Both the position numbers and the translations under genes were made by a program. This document shows, one piece after another, positions 26,076 to 34,696 of a stretch of 64,000 bases of DNA (position 1 is the first letter of the stretch; each line of letters starts with the position of its first letter). This DNA comes from DATMER01 sp031390755 (GTDB taxonomy: Bacteria; Acidobacteriota; Thermoanaerobaculia; Multivoradales; UBA5704). The stretch lies in the NCBI GenBank assembly GCA_031390755.1, contig JANMTS010000185.1:25435-89434 (forward strand), given 5' to 3'. Under the pieces are notes generated by a model that ran no database searches, was not told the DNA's origin, and saw only the letters and a program-made list of their open reading frames with translations.

Positions 26076-28507
26076 CCCTCATCCCCGAAGAACGGCTGGA
26101 CCGCGTCCTCCGGGCGGGTCAGATCGGCGGCCAGGACGGCGACTCCGATCTCTCCCTTGTAGAGGCTGTCGGCGGCTTCCGAGGCTCGGACGATCATCTC
26201 GGCGGCTCGGTCTCCGAGGTCTCGGGCTCGGTCGAGCCAGCGGTCTCCGGCTCCGGACTTCCAGAGCTCCAGGAGGGCGTAGGCCCGGCCGGCGTGGCCG
26301 CAGCAGAGGCTGGCGTTGCCGTCCGGGGCTTCCCAGGCGTTCCAGGCGGCTCCTTCGGCGAGGTCGAGCCAGTGGGGATCGTTCAGATCCCGGTGCGCCT
26401 GGGTCCAGAGGTGGACGAAGCCGGCGCTGCCGTTGCACCAGCCGGGCATGCTGCCGGCGGGGCCGGGGCCGTCCCGCCAGGGCCAGCGCAGGCCCCGGCC
26501 GGCGCTTCGGGCCAGGTCTCCCAGCTGCTTCAGGCGCTCCTCCAGGGGCTCGGGGCGCGGGCTTTCCGACGCGCGGCACCAGCGCAGGGTGGCGTAGAGA
26601 TAGCCGGCCCAGCCGTGGGCCATGCCCAGGTTCGACCAGTCGGCCCCACCGTCCGCCGTGATCGGCGGCTGCTCGCCGATCTCCTTCCAGAGGCCGGCCA
26701 GGAGGCCGTCCCCGAGCTCGCGCAGGCCGTCTACCAGCTCCTTCGTGTCCGGCACCTTCCTGAGCGTCGCAAAGAGGAGCGATGCGGCGAGCAGGACGCC
26801 CGATCGGCCCAGGGTCAGGTCCGGGTTCTCGCAGGGCTCGCGGACCGCCTCCAGGAACCGGGCCGCGGCGCGGCGCTGCGAGGCGATGTCGCCCAGGGCG
26901 TGCGAGACCAGGGCCTGCCCCGCCAGCGGGCCGCTCGGCGAGTGGTACGGAGTGACGAGGCCGAGCGTCTCCTTGGAGAGCTGCTTCTCGGGGTTGTAGA
27001 AGCCGGGATCGTCCTTGCCGCCGGCCACGGCCCGGGCCGCCCAGAGGTCGGCGAGCGAGAGCAGCTCGGCGTCCTCCCTCGCCAGCGCGATCCGGTAGAG
27101 GGCATAGGCGGCGCCCGCGGTGCCGTAGTTGATCGAGAGCTTGGGCGCTTCCGCGTAGCCCTCGCGGAAGAGGGCGCCCTCCGCGCTCAGCCGCCCGAGA
27201 ACCCGGGTCAGCAGGGCTTCCGTCGGGCCAACGGAAGGCGTGTCGCCCATGGTCCGGACCGGCGCCGCGGGTACGCTCTCCCGATCGACGGCGGCCAGAG
27301 CTTCGGCGAGGGCGGCCATGGACGGGAACCGGTCCTCCGGCCGCTTGGCCAGCATCCGCCCCACGATCGCCTCGACCTCGGGCCAGGCCTCGGTGCCGCG
27401 CTCGACGAAGGGCAGCGGCGGCTCCTCGGAGATCTGGCGCAGCATGGTGTCCTTCTCCAGGGAGAAGTCCCGGTAGTGGGTGCCGGTGAAGAGCTGGTAG
27501 AGGATGGCTCCCAGCGAGTACTGGTCTCCCGCCTCGGTGGCCTCGGGCGCGGTCTGGCCGGCGCGCGTGGGAGTTGCGTACTCGGGCTCGAAGTAGAACG
27601 CGATGCCGCCGCGCCAGGCCTTGGGCACGCCTTCCGGCAGCCCTTCCCAGCGCGCGATGCCGAAGTCGATGAGGCGCGCCTCGCCGGAGGCCGAGACCAG
27701 GATGTTGCGCGGGTGGACGTCGCCGTGGACCACGCTCCGGGCATGGAGCCGGATGTAGGCGTCGACGATGGAGCGGGCCAGGTCGAGCAGGCCCAGCCGG
27801 CCCCCCCGGCCCGACCGGCCCCCCCGGCCCCCCCGGCCCGCCCAGCCGGCACTGCGGCGCAGCTCGGTCGCGGCGGTGAAGGCGTCGACGCCGCGGTGCC
27901 ACTCGATGGCGAGGTAGCGCCGGCCCTCGACATCGCCCTGGCTGAGCAGGCGCGGCGCGCCCTCCCCCGCCAGGTGGCCGAGGATCGCGGCCTCGCGCTC
28001 GAAGGCGCCGCCGGAGCGGCCGGCGGCCACGGGGCGCTCGATCTTCAGCGCGGCGGAGGTGGATCCCGTGGCCGTGCGGACCTGGTAGAGCTCGGTGTCC
28101 TCCAGCCCCTGCACGCACTCGACGACCTCGAAGCCCGCGATGCTGTCGCCGGCCTGGTGGGTCTGGCGGATGGCCTCGGCGTCGCCGGAGCCCTCGGCGA
28201 CCAGGAAGCCCGAGGAGAGGAGGCGTTCGAGGAGCGGATAGGCCTCTTCGAGGGTGGTCTCGGGGTCGAGCTTGCGCTCCTTGCTGAAGCGGATGACGGC
28301 CTCGACGATGGTGACCGGCTCGCGGAAGAGGCGCAGGAGGTCGGCGGCCCCGGCGTCCACGATGCGCGAGGGGGTGCGCGCCCGGGGCCGGGTGACGGCG
28401 TAGTCGCCCTCGTCGTAGGTGAGCAGGCGCCGGGTCTCCTCCGGCAGGTCGGCCACGGGGAGCAGAAGCACGTCCTCGGGCAGGACGAGGGGATCGGTGA
28501 TGGCCAC
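26066..28507 (-). CDS. Lanthipeptide-synthetase-like fusion: RRE-like, kinase and LanC cyclase (CCG zinc site)
   Basis: An 813-residue fusion. Residues about 30-105 look like a PqqD-type peptide-recognition domain. A protein-kinase domain spans about 125-410: Lys155 in SAALKIERP, catalytic loop HGDVHPRN (261-268), DFG (281-283), with a Gly/Arg-rich insert at 224-239. A LanC-like domain fills 430-800: AHGWAG (His631), WCNGSAG (Cys691) and LCCGHAG (Cys735, Cys736). The last has Cys where standard LanC has the zinc His, as in CCG-type, substrate-tolerant enzymes such as ProcM. No in-line lyase is present. GTG start 28507, 4 bp after the lyase-like gene. It should phosphorylate Ser/Thr and close thioether rings. 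Confidence 0.82.
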   Translation of the reverse strand: MAITDPLVLPEDVLLLPVADLPEETRRLLTYDEGDYAVTRPRARTPSRIVDAGAADLLRLFREPVTIVEAVIRFSKERKLDPETTLEEAYPLLERLLSSGFLVAEGSGDAEAIRQTHQAGDSIAGFEVVECVQGLEDTELYQVRTATGSTSAALKIERPVAAGRSGGAFEREAAILGHLAGEGAPRLLSQGDVEGRRYLAIEWHRGVDAFTAATELRRSAGWAGRGGRGGRSGRGGRLGLLDLARSIVDAYIRLHARSVVHGDVHPRNILVSASGEARLIDFGIARWEGLPEGVPKAWRGGIAFYFEPEYATPTRAGQTAPEATEAGDQYSLGAILYQLFTGTHYRDFSLEKDTMLRQISEEPPLPFVERGTEAWPEVEAIVGRMLAKRPEDRFPSMAALAEALAAVDRESVPAAPVRTMGDTPSVGPTEALLTRVLGRLSAEGALFREGYAEAPKLSINYGTAGAAYALYRIALAREDAELLSLADLWAARAVAGGKDDPGFYNPEKQLSKETLGLVTPYHSPSGPLAGQALVSHALGDIASQRRAAARFLEAVREPCENPDLTLGRSGVLLAASLLFATLRKVPDTKELVDGLRELGDGLLAGLWKEIGEQPPITADGGADWSNLGMAHGWAGYLYATLRWCRASESPRPEPLEERLKQLGDLARSAGRGLRWPWRDGPGPAGSMPGWCNGSAGFVHLWTQAHRDLNDPHWLDLAEGAAWNAWEAPDGNASLCCGHAGRAYALLELWKSGAGDRWLDRARDLGDRAAEMIVRASEAADSLYKGEIGVAVLAADLTRPEDAVQPFFGDEGWG

Positions 28508-28511
28508 GGTC

Positions 28512-29714
28512 TCAGCTCCTCTTCCAGAGCACGGCGCTGGGGGTCCAGGTGTCGGTGTCCACGCCTTCGAGGCGGACGCGCTCCAGGGCGAAGCGCCAGG
28601 GGTCTCCGGTCGCCGTGGCCGAGGCCTTGGCGGAGAGGAGGGCGCGGGCCAGGCGGTGGGTCAGCCAGAGGCGCCAGCTCTCGCCGGCGCCCGAAGGGGA
28701 GTCCTCGCGCGGCGGATCGACTCCCCACGACAGGAGGCCTCCGCCGCCGATCTCCGAGGTGAAGGGGACGCCCTGCGCGGGCAGGCCCGAGAGCCGGCTG
28801 GCGATGGCGTCGGCCGCGGCGGCGAGGCGCTCGAAGCTCGGGAAGTAGGAGACGATCTTGTCGGCGCGGAGGATGCCCCAGGCGTCGGCCCCGACTTTGA
28901 ATTGCGGGGCGCGGGCCGCGGTGAGGGCGTCGAGGATGGCGCCGAAGGCTTCGGGCAGGGCTTCGGGCGCGGGGCTGACGTAGAGCTTCCAGGTGGCGCC
29001 GGTGCCGGTGAGGCCGTCGACCTGGGCGCGGGAGCGCCAGCTCAGCCACCACTCGGTGGAGCCGCCGGTGGGCTCCCAGCCGCGGTCCAGCGCCTGCCGC
29101 CAGCGTCCGTTATGACCGATGCCCAGCCAGTCCTGGACGGCGGCGCCGTCGGGGAGCCGGGCCTTCCAGCGCGGCGTGAGCGGCCGGCGGTTGAAGCCGT
29201 AGAGGCGATAGGAGAGGACGAGGGCGTCGTCGACGTCGAGATCCTGGCCATATCTGAGGGCCGCGATGGAGATGTCCGACAACCGGTTGCGGTTGTTCCC
29301 TACGGCTTCGCCGCCCCCGCCGCTCCCGCTCCCAGCACCCGTTCTATCCGAGAACAGCGGCAGCGCGGCGGCGCCGAACACGAAGCCGCCGGCGTGCTCG
29401 ACCTCCAGGATGCCGTCCGCCACCAGCCGGGAGACGGTGCGCAGCAGGCCCTCGCCGAGCAGCGTCTCCATGTAGGAGGGCAGCGGTCCGGGCTCGCGCA
29501 GGGTGAGGATGAGCAGCGCGGTCTCGCGGTCGATCGACTTGACGCCGAGGGCGGCGGCGCCTTCGAGCGGACGCAGGATGCCGTAGAAGTCCGGATCCTT
29601 GCGCAGATCGGCGAGCGCCGTCCGTTCCTCCGGGGAGAGCCGGTCGTAGAGGACCAGCTCGAAGGCGGGGTTGGCGCGGAAGGCGCGGCCGAGGATCTCG
29701 CGACGGTCGCGCAT
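28512..29714 (-). CDS. Putative lyase partner (HopA1/LanY-like), RRE-like N-terminus
   Basis: A 400-residue protein of no family I can name firmly. Residues 55-110 (SIDRETALLILTLREPG, RLVADGILEVE) resemble a winged-helix or PqqD-like fold. Residues 240-335 contain WKLYVSPAPEALPEAF, FKVGADAWGILRADKIVSYF and GVPFTSEI...LLSWGVDPP, an order that recalls HopA1-family effectors and the LanY phosphothreonine lyases of class V lanthipeptides. Position supports this: it is tightly placed between a precursor and the kinase-LanC fusion that lacks a lyase. The assignment is inference from pattern and context. Confidence 0.5.
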   Translation of the reverse strand: MRDRREILGRAFRANPAFELVLYDRLSPEERTALADLRKDPDFYGILRPLEGAAALGVKSIDRETALLILTLREPGPLPSYMETLLGEGLLRTVSRLVADGILEVEHAGGFVFGAAALPLFSDRTGAGSGSGGGGEAVGNNRNRLSDISIAALRYGQDLDVDDALVLSYRLYGFNRRPLTPRWKARLPDGAAVQDWLGIGHNGRWRQALDRGWEPTGGSTEWWLSWRSRAQVDGLTGTGATWKLYVSPAPEALPEAFGAILDALTAARAPQFKVGADAWGILRADKIVSYFPSFERLAAAADAIASRLSGLPAQGVPFTSEIGGGGLLSWGVDPPREDSPSGAGESWRLWLTHRLARALLSAKASATATGDPWRFALERVRLEGVDTDTWTPSAVLWKRS

Positions 29715-29723
29715 CCCGGACGA

Positions 29724-30335
29724 TCAGCCCTTCTTCGGCAGCCCGCCCTTGCGGGAGCGGACTTCGGCGAGGGCGTCCTCGAGCTTCTTCTCCAGATCCT
29801 CGGCCTCTTCGGCGGTCTTCGGGAAGAGCGCGTCGTCGATCCGCTTCTGCTCGGCCTCGACCTCGGCGAGCAGGCCCTGGAGCTGCTGGCGCAGCTGGGT
29901 GATCGCCTGCGGCAGGCGGTTGCCGAGCCGCGGCGACGCACCGGTGCAGACGGTGCAGGCAAGGAGCGCGGCAGCCTGGGCGGCGAGAGCGTCGTGGGTG
30001 GTGCCGGTGCAACCCGTACAGCCGTTGCCGGTGGTGTCCCAGCAGGCATTCGCGCCGGTCGTGCCGGTGCAGGTCGGGCAGCCGTTCCCGGTGCCGGTTC
30101 CACAGCCCTGGTAGGGGGGCGGCGTGGTGCCGGTGCAGATGGTGCAGCCCAAGCTGTGGGGCCAACAGCCCGTCATGGGGTGGACACGGCCGGTCGTGCC
30201 GGTGCAGGTCTGACAGCCACCCACGCCCAGGGGCTCGTTGGTGGTGCCCGTGCAGACTCGGCAACCGTCGGGCCGGGCGTTGGCGCCCTCACCCGGCAGG
30301 ACACTGATCATGAGGTCACGGATCTTGAACGACAT
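29724..30335 (-). CDS. Candidate RiPP precursor with six GCxxCTGTT repeats and coiled-coil tail
   Basis: A 203-residue protein. The leader-like start MSFKIRDLMISVLPGEG matches the other three candidates. Residues about 23-130 contain five GCxxCTGTT units (GCRVCTGTT, GCQTCTGTT, GCTICTGTT, GCPTCTGTT, GCTGCTGTT) and a sixth, ACTVCTGAS. The C-terminal third is a charged coiled coil (LRQQLQGLLAEVEAEQ, EEAEDLEKKLEDALAEV) homologous to that of the CTLAT protein. GGGAGGAGG stands 6-8 bp before ATG 30335. It lies 9 bp ahead of the lyase-like gene. A metal-binding role for the CxxC pairs is the alternative to thioether formation. Confidence 0.75.
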   Translation of the reverse strand: MSFKIRDLMISVLPGEGANARPDGCRVCTGTTNEPLGVGGCQTCTGTTGRVHPMTGCWPHSLGCTICTGTTPPPYQGCGTGTGNGCPTCTGTTGANACWDTTGNGCTGCTGTTHDALAAQAAALLACTVCTGASPRLGNRLPQAITQLRQQLQGLLAEVEAEQKRIDDALFPKTAEEAEDLEKKLEDALAEVRSRKGGLPKKG

Positions 30336-30403
30336 TGCTGCCTCCTCCCTGCAAGCCACATGGCGGATGGAACAACGGAAGGCCCTGAGTATAGACCAGG
30401 AGC

Positions 30404-33400
30404 CTACTTGAGCTCGACCATCCAGACGTCGCCTTCGCTGATGGAACGGAGAGCGTAGAGCCGGCTGCCGTCCCGGCTCACGGTGACCGCCGCATAGAAC
30501 GAGCCGGCGGGAGGCGTCAGCGGCAGGTGCCGCAGCTTCCGGGTGGCCCGGTCGACGGCGAGCACGGTGAGGCCCGCCTCGTCGACCGTCACGATGGTCC
30601 GGCCGTCGCCCAGCCAGGCCACGGGCGTCCCTTCCGTGGAAATCTTCTCGTACATCCGCGTGGCCAGGGAGAAGAGATGGATTCCGGGAAGGGTCTGGCC
30701 GCCGCCATCCTGGATACGGCCGGCGAGCCAGCGCCCGTCCGGCGACCAGGGGCCGGCGACGAAGCTCTCTCCCCGCGGACCGGCCGGAGGAAGCCTCTGC
30801 GGCACGCGCTGGGCGAGCGGCTTGGAGAGGTCGACCAGGGCCGCCTGGTTGCGGGTGCCCACGCCGCAGGCCACGAACCGCCCGCCGGGGGCGGCGGAGG
30901 GATTGATGAGCGGCGGGCCGTCGGTGCGGGTGAGCGGCTCGAGGCCGCTGCCGTCGGGGCGCAGCCACCAGAGGTCGAAGCGGCCGCTGCGGTTGGAGTA
31001 GAACAGCAGGCGCGAGCCGTCGGCCGACCAGCGGGGGATTCGGTCCTTGGCCTCGTCGTTGGTGAGCCGCCGCATCTCGCCGCTGGCCACGTCGAGGACG
31101 AAGAGATCCTCCCGCGGCACCGAGGTGTCGAAGGCGAGGGTCCGGCCGTCCGGCGAAAGGTCGAGGAAGCGGAACGCCTTCGTCTCCACCGGCACCGGCA
31201 CCGGCGCCCCCAGCGGCAGGAGGGTGGCGGGATCGAGGGCGGTCGTCTCCAGCAGGTTGCGGCCGTCGACGGTGGCGTAGAGGATGCGCCGGCCGTCGCG
31301 CGACAGGCTCATGAGGCTGCTCCACGGCGCCGGAGTGGTGACCGGCTCGGGATCGGAGAGCACCTGGCCGGAGCTCTCGTCGATGCGCACCCGCCAGAGG
31401 TTCATGCTGCCGCCGCGGTCGCTCGCGTAGTAGAGATGACGGCCGTCCGGCGACCAGACCGGGTTCCAGTTGAGGGCGACGTCGCGGGTCACAGCTACGG
31501 GATCGGCTACCGGCTCCGATCCGTCCGCGAGACCGACGGTCCAGACCGTGCGCGTGGCCGCGCCCGTGACCGAGCCCCAGTAGGCGAGGCGCCTGCCGCC
31601 CGGCGACCAGCTCGGCTGCACGGCGTCGGCGCTGCCGACCTGGCGGCGCGTGCCCGTGGCCACGTCGACCCGGAAGAGACGGCTCTGGGAGGTGCGCAGC
31701 CAGGGGCTCGTGGCGACGCTCTCGGTGGCGACCGAGATCTCCTTGCCGTCCGGCGACCAGGACGGGTTGAAGCCGAAGCCGGCCAGCCGGCGCACGGACT
31801 CGCCGGTCGCTCCCATGAGGAAGATGCCGCCGCCGTCGCGCTCGGAGCGGAAGGCGATGAGCTGGCCGTCCGGCGAGAACGCGGGCTGGGTGTCGTCCCA
31901 GGTGGTGTGCGGCGTCAGGTTGATCGGGTTGCCGCCGCCGACGCGCTGAAGATAGATGTCGGCGTTGCCGGCCGCGGCCTTCACGTAGACGAAATAGTTG
32001 CCGTCCGGCGACAGGCTCGGGAAGCTCTCGCTCCCCTCCTGCTCGGTCAGCCGGGTGAAGGAGGTACGCGGCGCGGCGGCGGGCCCCTCCCCTTCCCGCG
32101 AGCGCACCATGTAGCCGGCCACCGCCGCGAGCGCCGCGAAGACCAGGATGCCGGCGGCCCAGAGCGGCACGGAGCGCCGCGGGATCGGAAGCATCTGGGC
32201 GTTCTGAGCGGTCTGAGCGGTCTGAGCGGTCTGCCCGGCCTGCCCGGCCTGCGCGGCGGCCATCGTGGGCATCGAGGTCGAGCTCAGGCCGGCGAGAAGG
32301 CGCAGGGCGGCCGCGAGCGCGTCGGCGGTCTCGAAGCGGCCGGCCGGGTCGCGGGACAGCAGCCGGCTGCTGATCGCCTCCAGCTCCGGCGGAACCTCCT
32401 GGCGCTGGCGCGTCAGGGGCTCCACCTCCGCGAACAGGATCGACTGCCGCAGCGCCGCCTCGTGGTCGCCGTGGAACGGCCGCCGGCCGGCGAGCATCTC
32501 GTAGAGGACCACTCCGAGCGACCAGAGGTCGGTGCGGCCGTCGACCTCGCCGCCCTCCATCTGCTCGGGGGCCATGTAGGCCGGCGTGCCGACCGAGGCG
32601 CCGGTGCGGGTCAATCCCGCTCCGCCGGCCAGCTTGGCGATGCCGAAGTCGAGAATCTTCACGACGCCGTCGTCGGTCACCATGAGGTTCGCCGGCTTGA
32701 CGTCGCGGTGGACGATCCCCTGGCGGTGCGCCTTGGACAGCCCCTTGGCGGCCTGCAGTGCGTAGTCGATCGCATCGGCGACCGGCAGCGGGCCGCGCTC
32801 GATCTTCCGCTTCAGGGTCTCGCCGTCGTAGCAGGGCATGGCGAGGAAGAGCTGGTGCTCGTCGGTCTCGCCCACGTCGTAGACCGTGCAGAGGTTGGGA
32901 TGATCGAGCGCCGAGGCGGTCCGCGCCTCCTGGAGGAAGCGGGCCTTGGACACGGGGTCGCGGGTCAGCTCGGGCGGCAGGAACTTGAGCGCGACCGTGC
33001 GGCCGAGCCGGGTGTCCTCGGCGCGGTAGACGATGCCCATGCCGCCGCCGCCGAGCACCTCGCCGATCCGGTAGGGACCGACCTCGCGCACCATGCGGTC
33101 ACCGGGACGGCGGACCGGACCCGAACCGTCCCGCCCGTCCCGACCGTCGCGACCGTCGCGACCGTCGCGAGTATCCCGGGCAGGCGTGCGGAGATCCCGG
33201 AGATCCTCCCGCATCTCGTCGGCGCGGGCGTAGCGGTCGCCGGGCTTGCGCGCCAGCGCCCGCGCGACGATCCGGTCGAGCCCCGCCGGAACCCCAGCGC
33301 GGAGCTCGGCCAGGGGCGGCGGCCCGGCGCCCGCGGAGAGCTGGAAGACGCCGCCGGGAAAGGGCGGGCTGCCGGTGAGCATCTCGTAGAGGATCACGCC

Positions 33401-33985
33401 GAGCGACCAGATGTCCGAGCGGAGATCGGCGGGCTCGCCGCGGAGCTGCTCGGGGGAGCGGTAGGTCTGGAGCCGCTTCGGCGTCTCGTCGCCGGTGACG
33501 CGGGTGCGGTCGTCGAGCGCGGCGAGGCCGAAGTCGACGATGCGGGCCTGGCCGGCGGGCGTGACGAGGATGTCGGAGGGCTTGAGCCCGCGGTGGACGA
33601 TGCCGTGCTCGTGGGCGCGGGCGAGGCCGGCGGCGATCTGGGCCGCGAGATCCAGGGCCACCTCGATCTTGAGCGGGCCGCGCGCGATCTTGTCCGCCAG
33701 GGGCTCGCCTTCCAGAAAGGCCATGGCGACGAAGAGGCGCCCGTCGGGCGCCTCTCCCACCTCGTAGACCGGACAGATGTTCGGGTGCTCCAGCGCGGAG
33801 GCGGCCTCGGCCTCGCTGGCGAGCCGGGAGCGGTCCTCGACGCGGGTACAGAGGTCGGCCGGCAGGAGCTTCAGGGCGACGAGGCGCTCCAGCTCCTGGT
33901 CGCGGGCCTTGTACACGGCTCCTCCGTGGGCGCCTGAGGACAGGAGCTCCAGAAGGAGGTATTGGGAGACGGAGGTGCCGATCAA
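30404..33985 (-). CDS. Transmembrane Ser/Thr kinase with pseudokinase, kinase and PD40 propeller domains
   Basis: 1193 residues from TTG 33985 (LIGTSVSQY, as in the 38.3-kb paralogue). First kinase-like domain, about 5-270: its catalytic loop reads HRGLKPSD, the proton-acceptor Asp replaced by Gly, so it is likely a pseudokinase. Second kinase, about 300-570: GGGGMGIVYRAED, HRDVKPAN, DFG, all intact. A TM helix lies near 607-627, and the outer part is a TolB/PD40-type propeller with many xWSPDGxxL repeats. Such kinases sense envelope signals. It directly precedes the GCxxCTGTT protein by 68 bp. The open frame extends to 34108 but without a family N-terminus. Confidence 0.9.
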   Translation of the reverse strand: MIGTSVSQYLLLELLSSGAHGGAVYKARDQELERLVALKLLPADLCTRVEDRSRLASEAEAASALEHPNICPVYEVGEAPDGRLFVAMAFLEGEPLADKIARGPLKIEVALDLAAQIAAGLARAHEHGIVHRGLKPSDILVTPAGQARIVDFGLAALDDRTRVTGDETPKRLQTYRSPEQLRGEPADLRSDIWSLGVILYEMLTGSPPFPGGVFQLSAGAGPPPLAELRAGVPAGLDRIVARALARKPGDRYARADEMREDLRDLRTPARDTRDGRDGRDGRDGRDGSGPVRRPGDRMVREVGPYRIGEVLGGGGMGIVYRAEDTRLGRTVALKFLPPELTRDPVSKARFLQEARTASALDHPNLCTVYDVGETDEHQLFLAMPCYDGETLKRKIERGPLPVADAIDYALQAAKGLSKAHRQGIVHRDVKPANLMVTDDGVVKILDFGIAKLAGGAGLTRTGASVGTPAYMAPEQMEGGEVDGRTDLWSLGVVLYEMLAGRRPFHGDHEAALRQSILFAEVEPLTRQRQEVPPELEAISSRLLSRDPAGRFETADALAAALRLLAGLSSTSMPTMAAAQAGQAGQTAQTAQTAQNAQMLPIPRRSVPLWAAGILVFAALAAVAGYMVRSREGEGPAAAPRTSFTRLTEQEGSESFPSLSPDGNYFVYVKAAAGNADIYLQRVGGGNPINLTPHTTWDDTQPAFSPDGQLIAFRSERDGGGIFLMGATGESVRRLAGFGFNPSWSPDGKEISVATESVATSPWLRTSQSRLFRVDVATGTRRQVGSADAVQPSWSPGGRRLAYWGSVTGAATRTVWTVGLADGSEPVADPVAVTRDVALNWNPVWSPDGRHLYYASDRGGSMNLWRVRIDESSGQVLSDPEPVTTPAPWSSLMSLSRDGRRILYATVDGRNLLETTALDPATLLPLGAPVPVPVETKAFRFLDLSPDGRTLAFDTSVPREDLFVLDVASGEMRRLTNDEAKDRIPRWSADGSRLLFYSNRSGRFDLWWLRPDGSGLEPLTRTDGPPLINPSAAPGGRFVACGVGTRNQAALVDLSKPLAQRVPQRLPPAGPRGESFVAGPWSPDGRWLAGRIQDGGGQTLPGIHLFSLATRMYEKISTEGTPVAWLGDGRTIVTVDEAGLTVLAVDRATRKLRHLPLTPPAGSFYAAVTVSRDGSRLYALRSISEGDVWMVELK

Positions 33986-34128
33986 ACGGGAGCGCTCCCG
34001 AGCATCGCCCGGCCCAGGCTCAGTTCCCGAGGACAACTTCGGCGGCGACGTTCGAGCTGCGGAGCATATCAGAACGGAGCCGCACGGGACCGCCCCCGGC
34101 CCTCTCACTAAGAGGCCGGGGGGGTCGA

Positions 34129-34341
34129 TCAGCTTCTGGAAGCGAGCGCGTCGCGGAGTTGAGACTTCAGAGCGGCGAGGTGTGGCGGTGGGGTCTTGGC
34201 AACCTCAAAATTGGAAGGGAAGGGGCAAGCTCCGGCATCTCCGCTCGCCGGCCCACAGCTACAGCCTCCCGGCTTGGGATTAAATGTGGGGATCGAGTGG
34301 GGCATGAGTGCGACGCCTAACTCAACAGCTTGAAATGCCAT
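34129..34341 (-). CDS. Candidate short RiPP precursor with PGGCSCGPASG
   Basis: A 70-residue protein, starting MAFQAVELGVALMP, with PGGCSCGPASGDAGAC in the middle (three Cys, two Ser) and the C-terminal LAALKSQLRDAL helix shared with its paralogues. GGAGGA lies directly before ATG 34341. It is paired with the gene 49 bp upstream, which has the identical PGGCSCGPASG block, and precedes a large kinase. Confidence 0.7.
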   Translation of the reverse strand: MAFQAVELGVALMPHSIPTFNPKPGGCSCGPASGDAGACPFPSNFEVAKTPPPHLAALKSQLRDALASRS

Positions 34342-34390
34342 ACTTCCTCCTGGGGAGAAGTCCCCGAAAAATTGGCCAACCAGATTTAGA

Positions 34391-34597
34391 CTACCCTGCA
34401 GTACTAGGGGCCTGCCGTAGCTGGGCTCGTAGATCGTTCAGACTATAAGGCCTACGACTGCCTCCCCCCTCGGGCGGCTTGACGCTCGCTTCCGCACAGG
34501 GCTGGTTGCCCGAAGCCGGACCGCAGCTGCATCCTCCCGGCTGGCTTCCGTTGTAGGGGGTCAGATGCATGGTCACATCCTGGATCCGAAACGCCAT
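34391..34597 (-). CDS. Candidate short RiPP precursor, paralogue with PGGCSCGPASG
   Basis: A 68-residue protein: leader-like MAFRIQDVTMHLTP, then PGGCSCGPASGNQPC, then a Pro/Gly/Arg segment and the LNDLRAQLRQA helix common to all four. GAGGAGGA is 4-5 bp before ATG 34597. It follows the 914-residue kinase by 99 bp. Leader and tail are conserved with the next gene while the spacer diverges, as in precursor families. Confidence 0.72.
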   Translation of the reverse strand: MAFRIQDVTMHLTPYNGSQPGGCSCGPASGNQPCAEASVKPPEGGGSRRPYSLNDLRAQLRQAPSTAG

Positions 34598-34696
34598 GTC
34601 TCCTCCTCGGGGCCGGGCCCCTGGCCTGATTGACGAAGCTGGAATGATGCCCGAAGGATACCGCAGCTCGGCCGCGCTTCGCGCTGTTTCTCTGCT

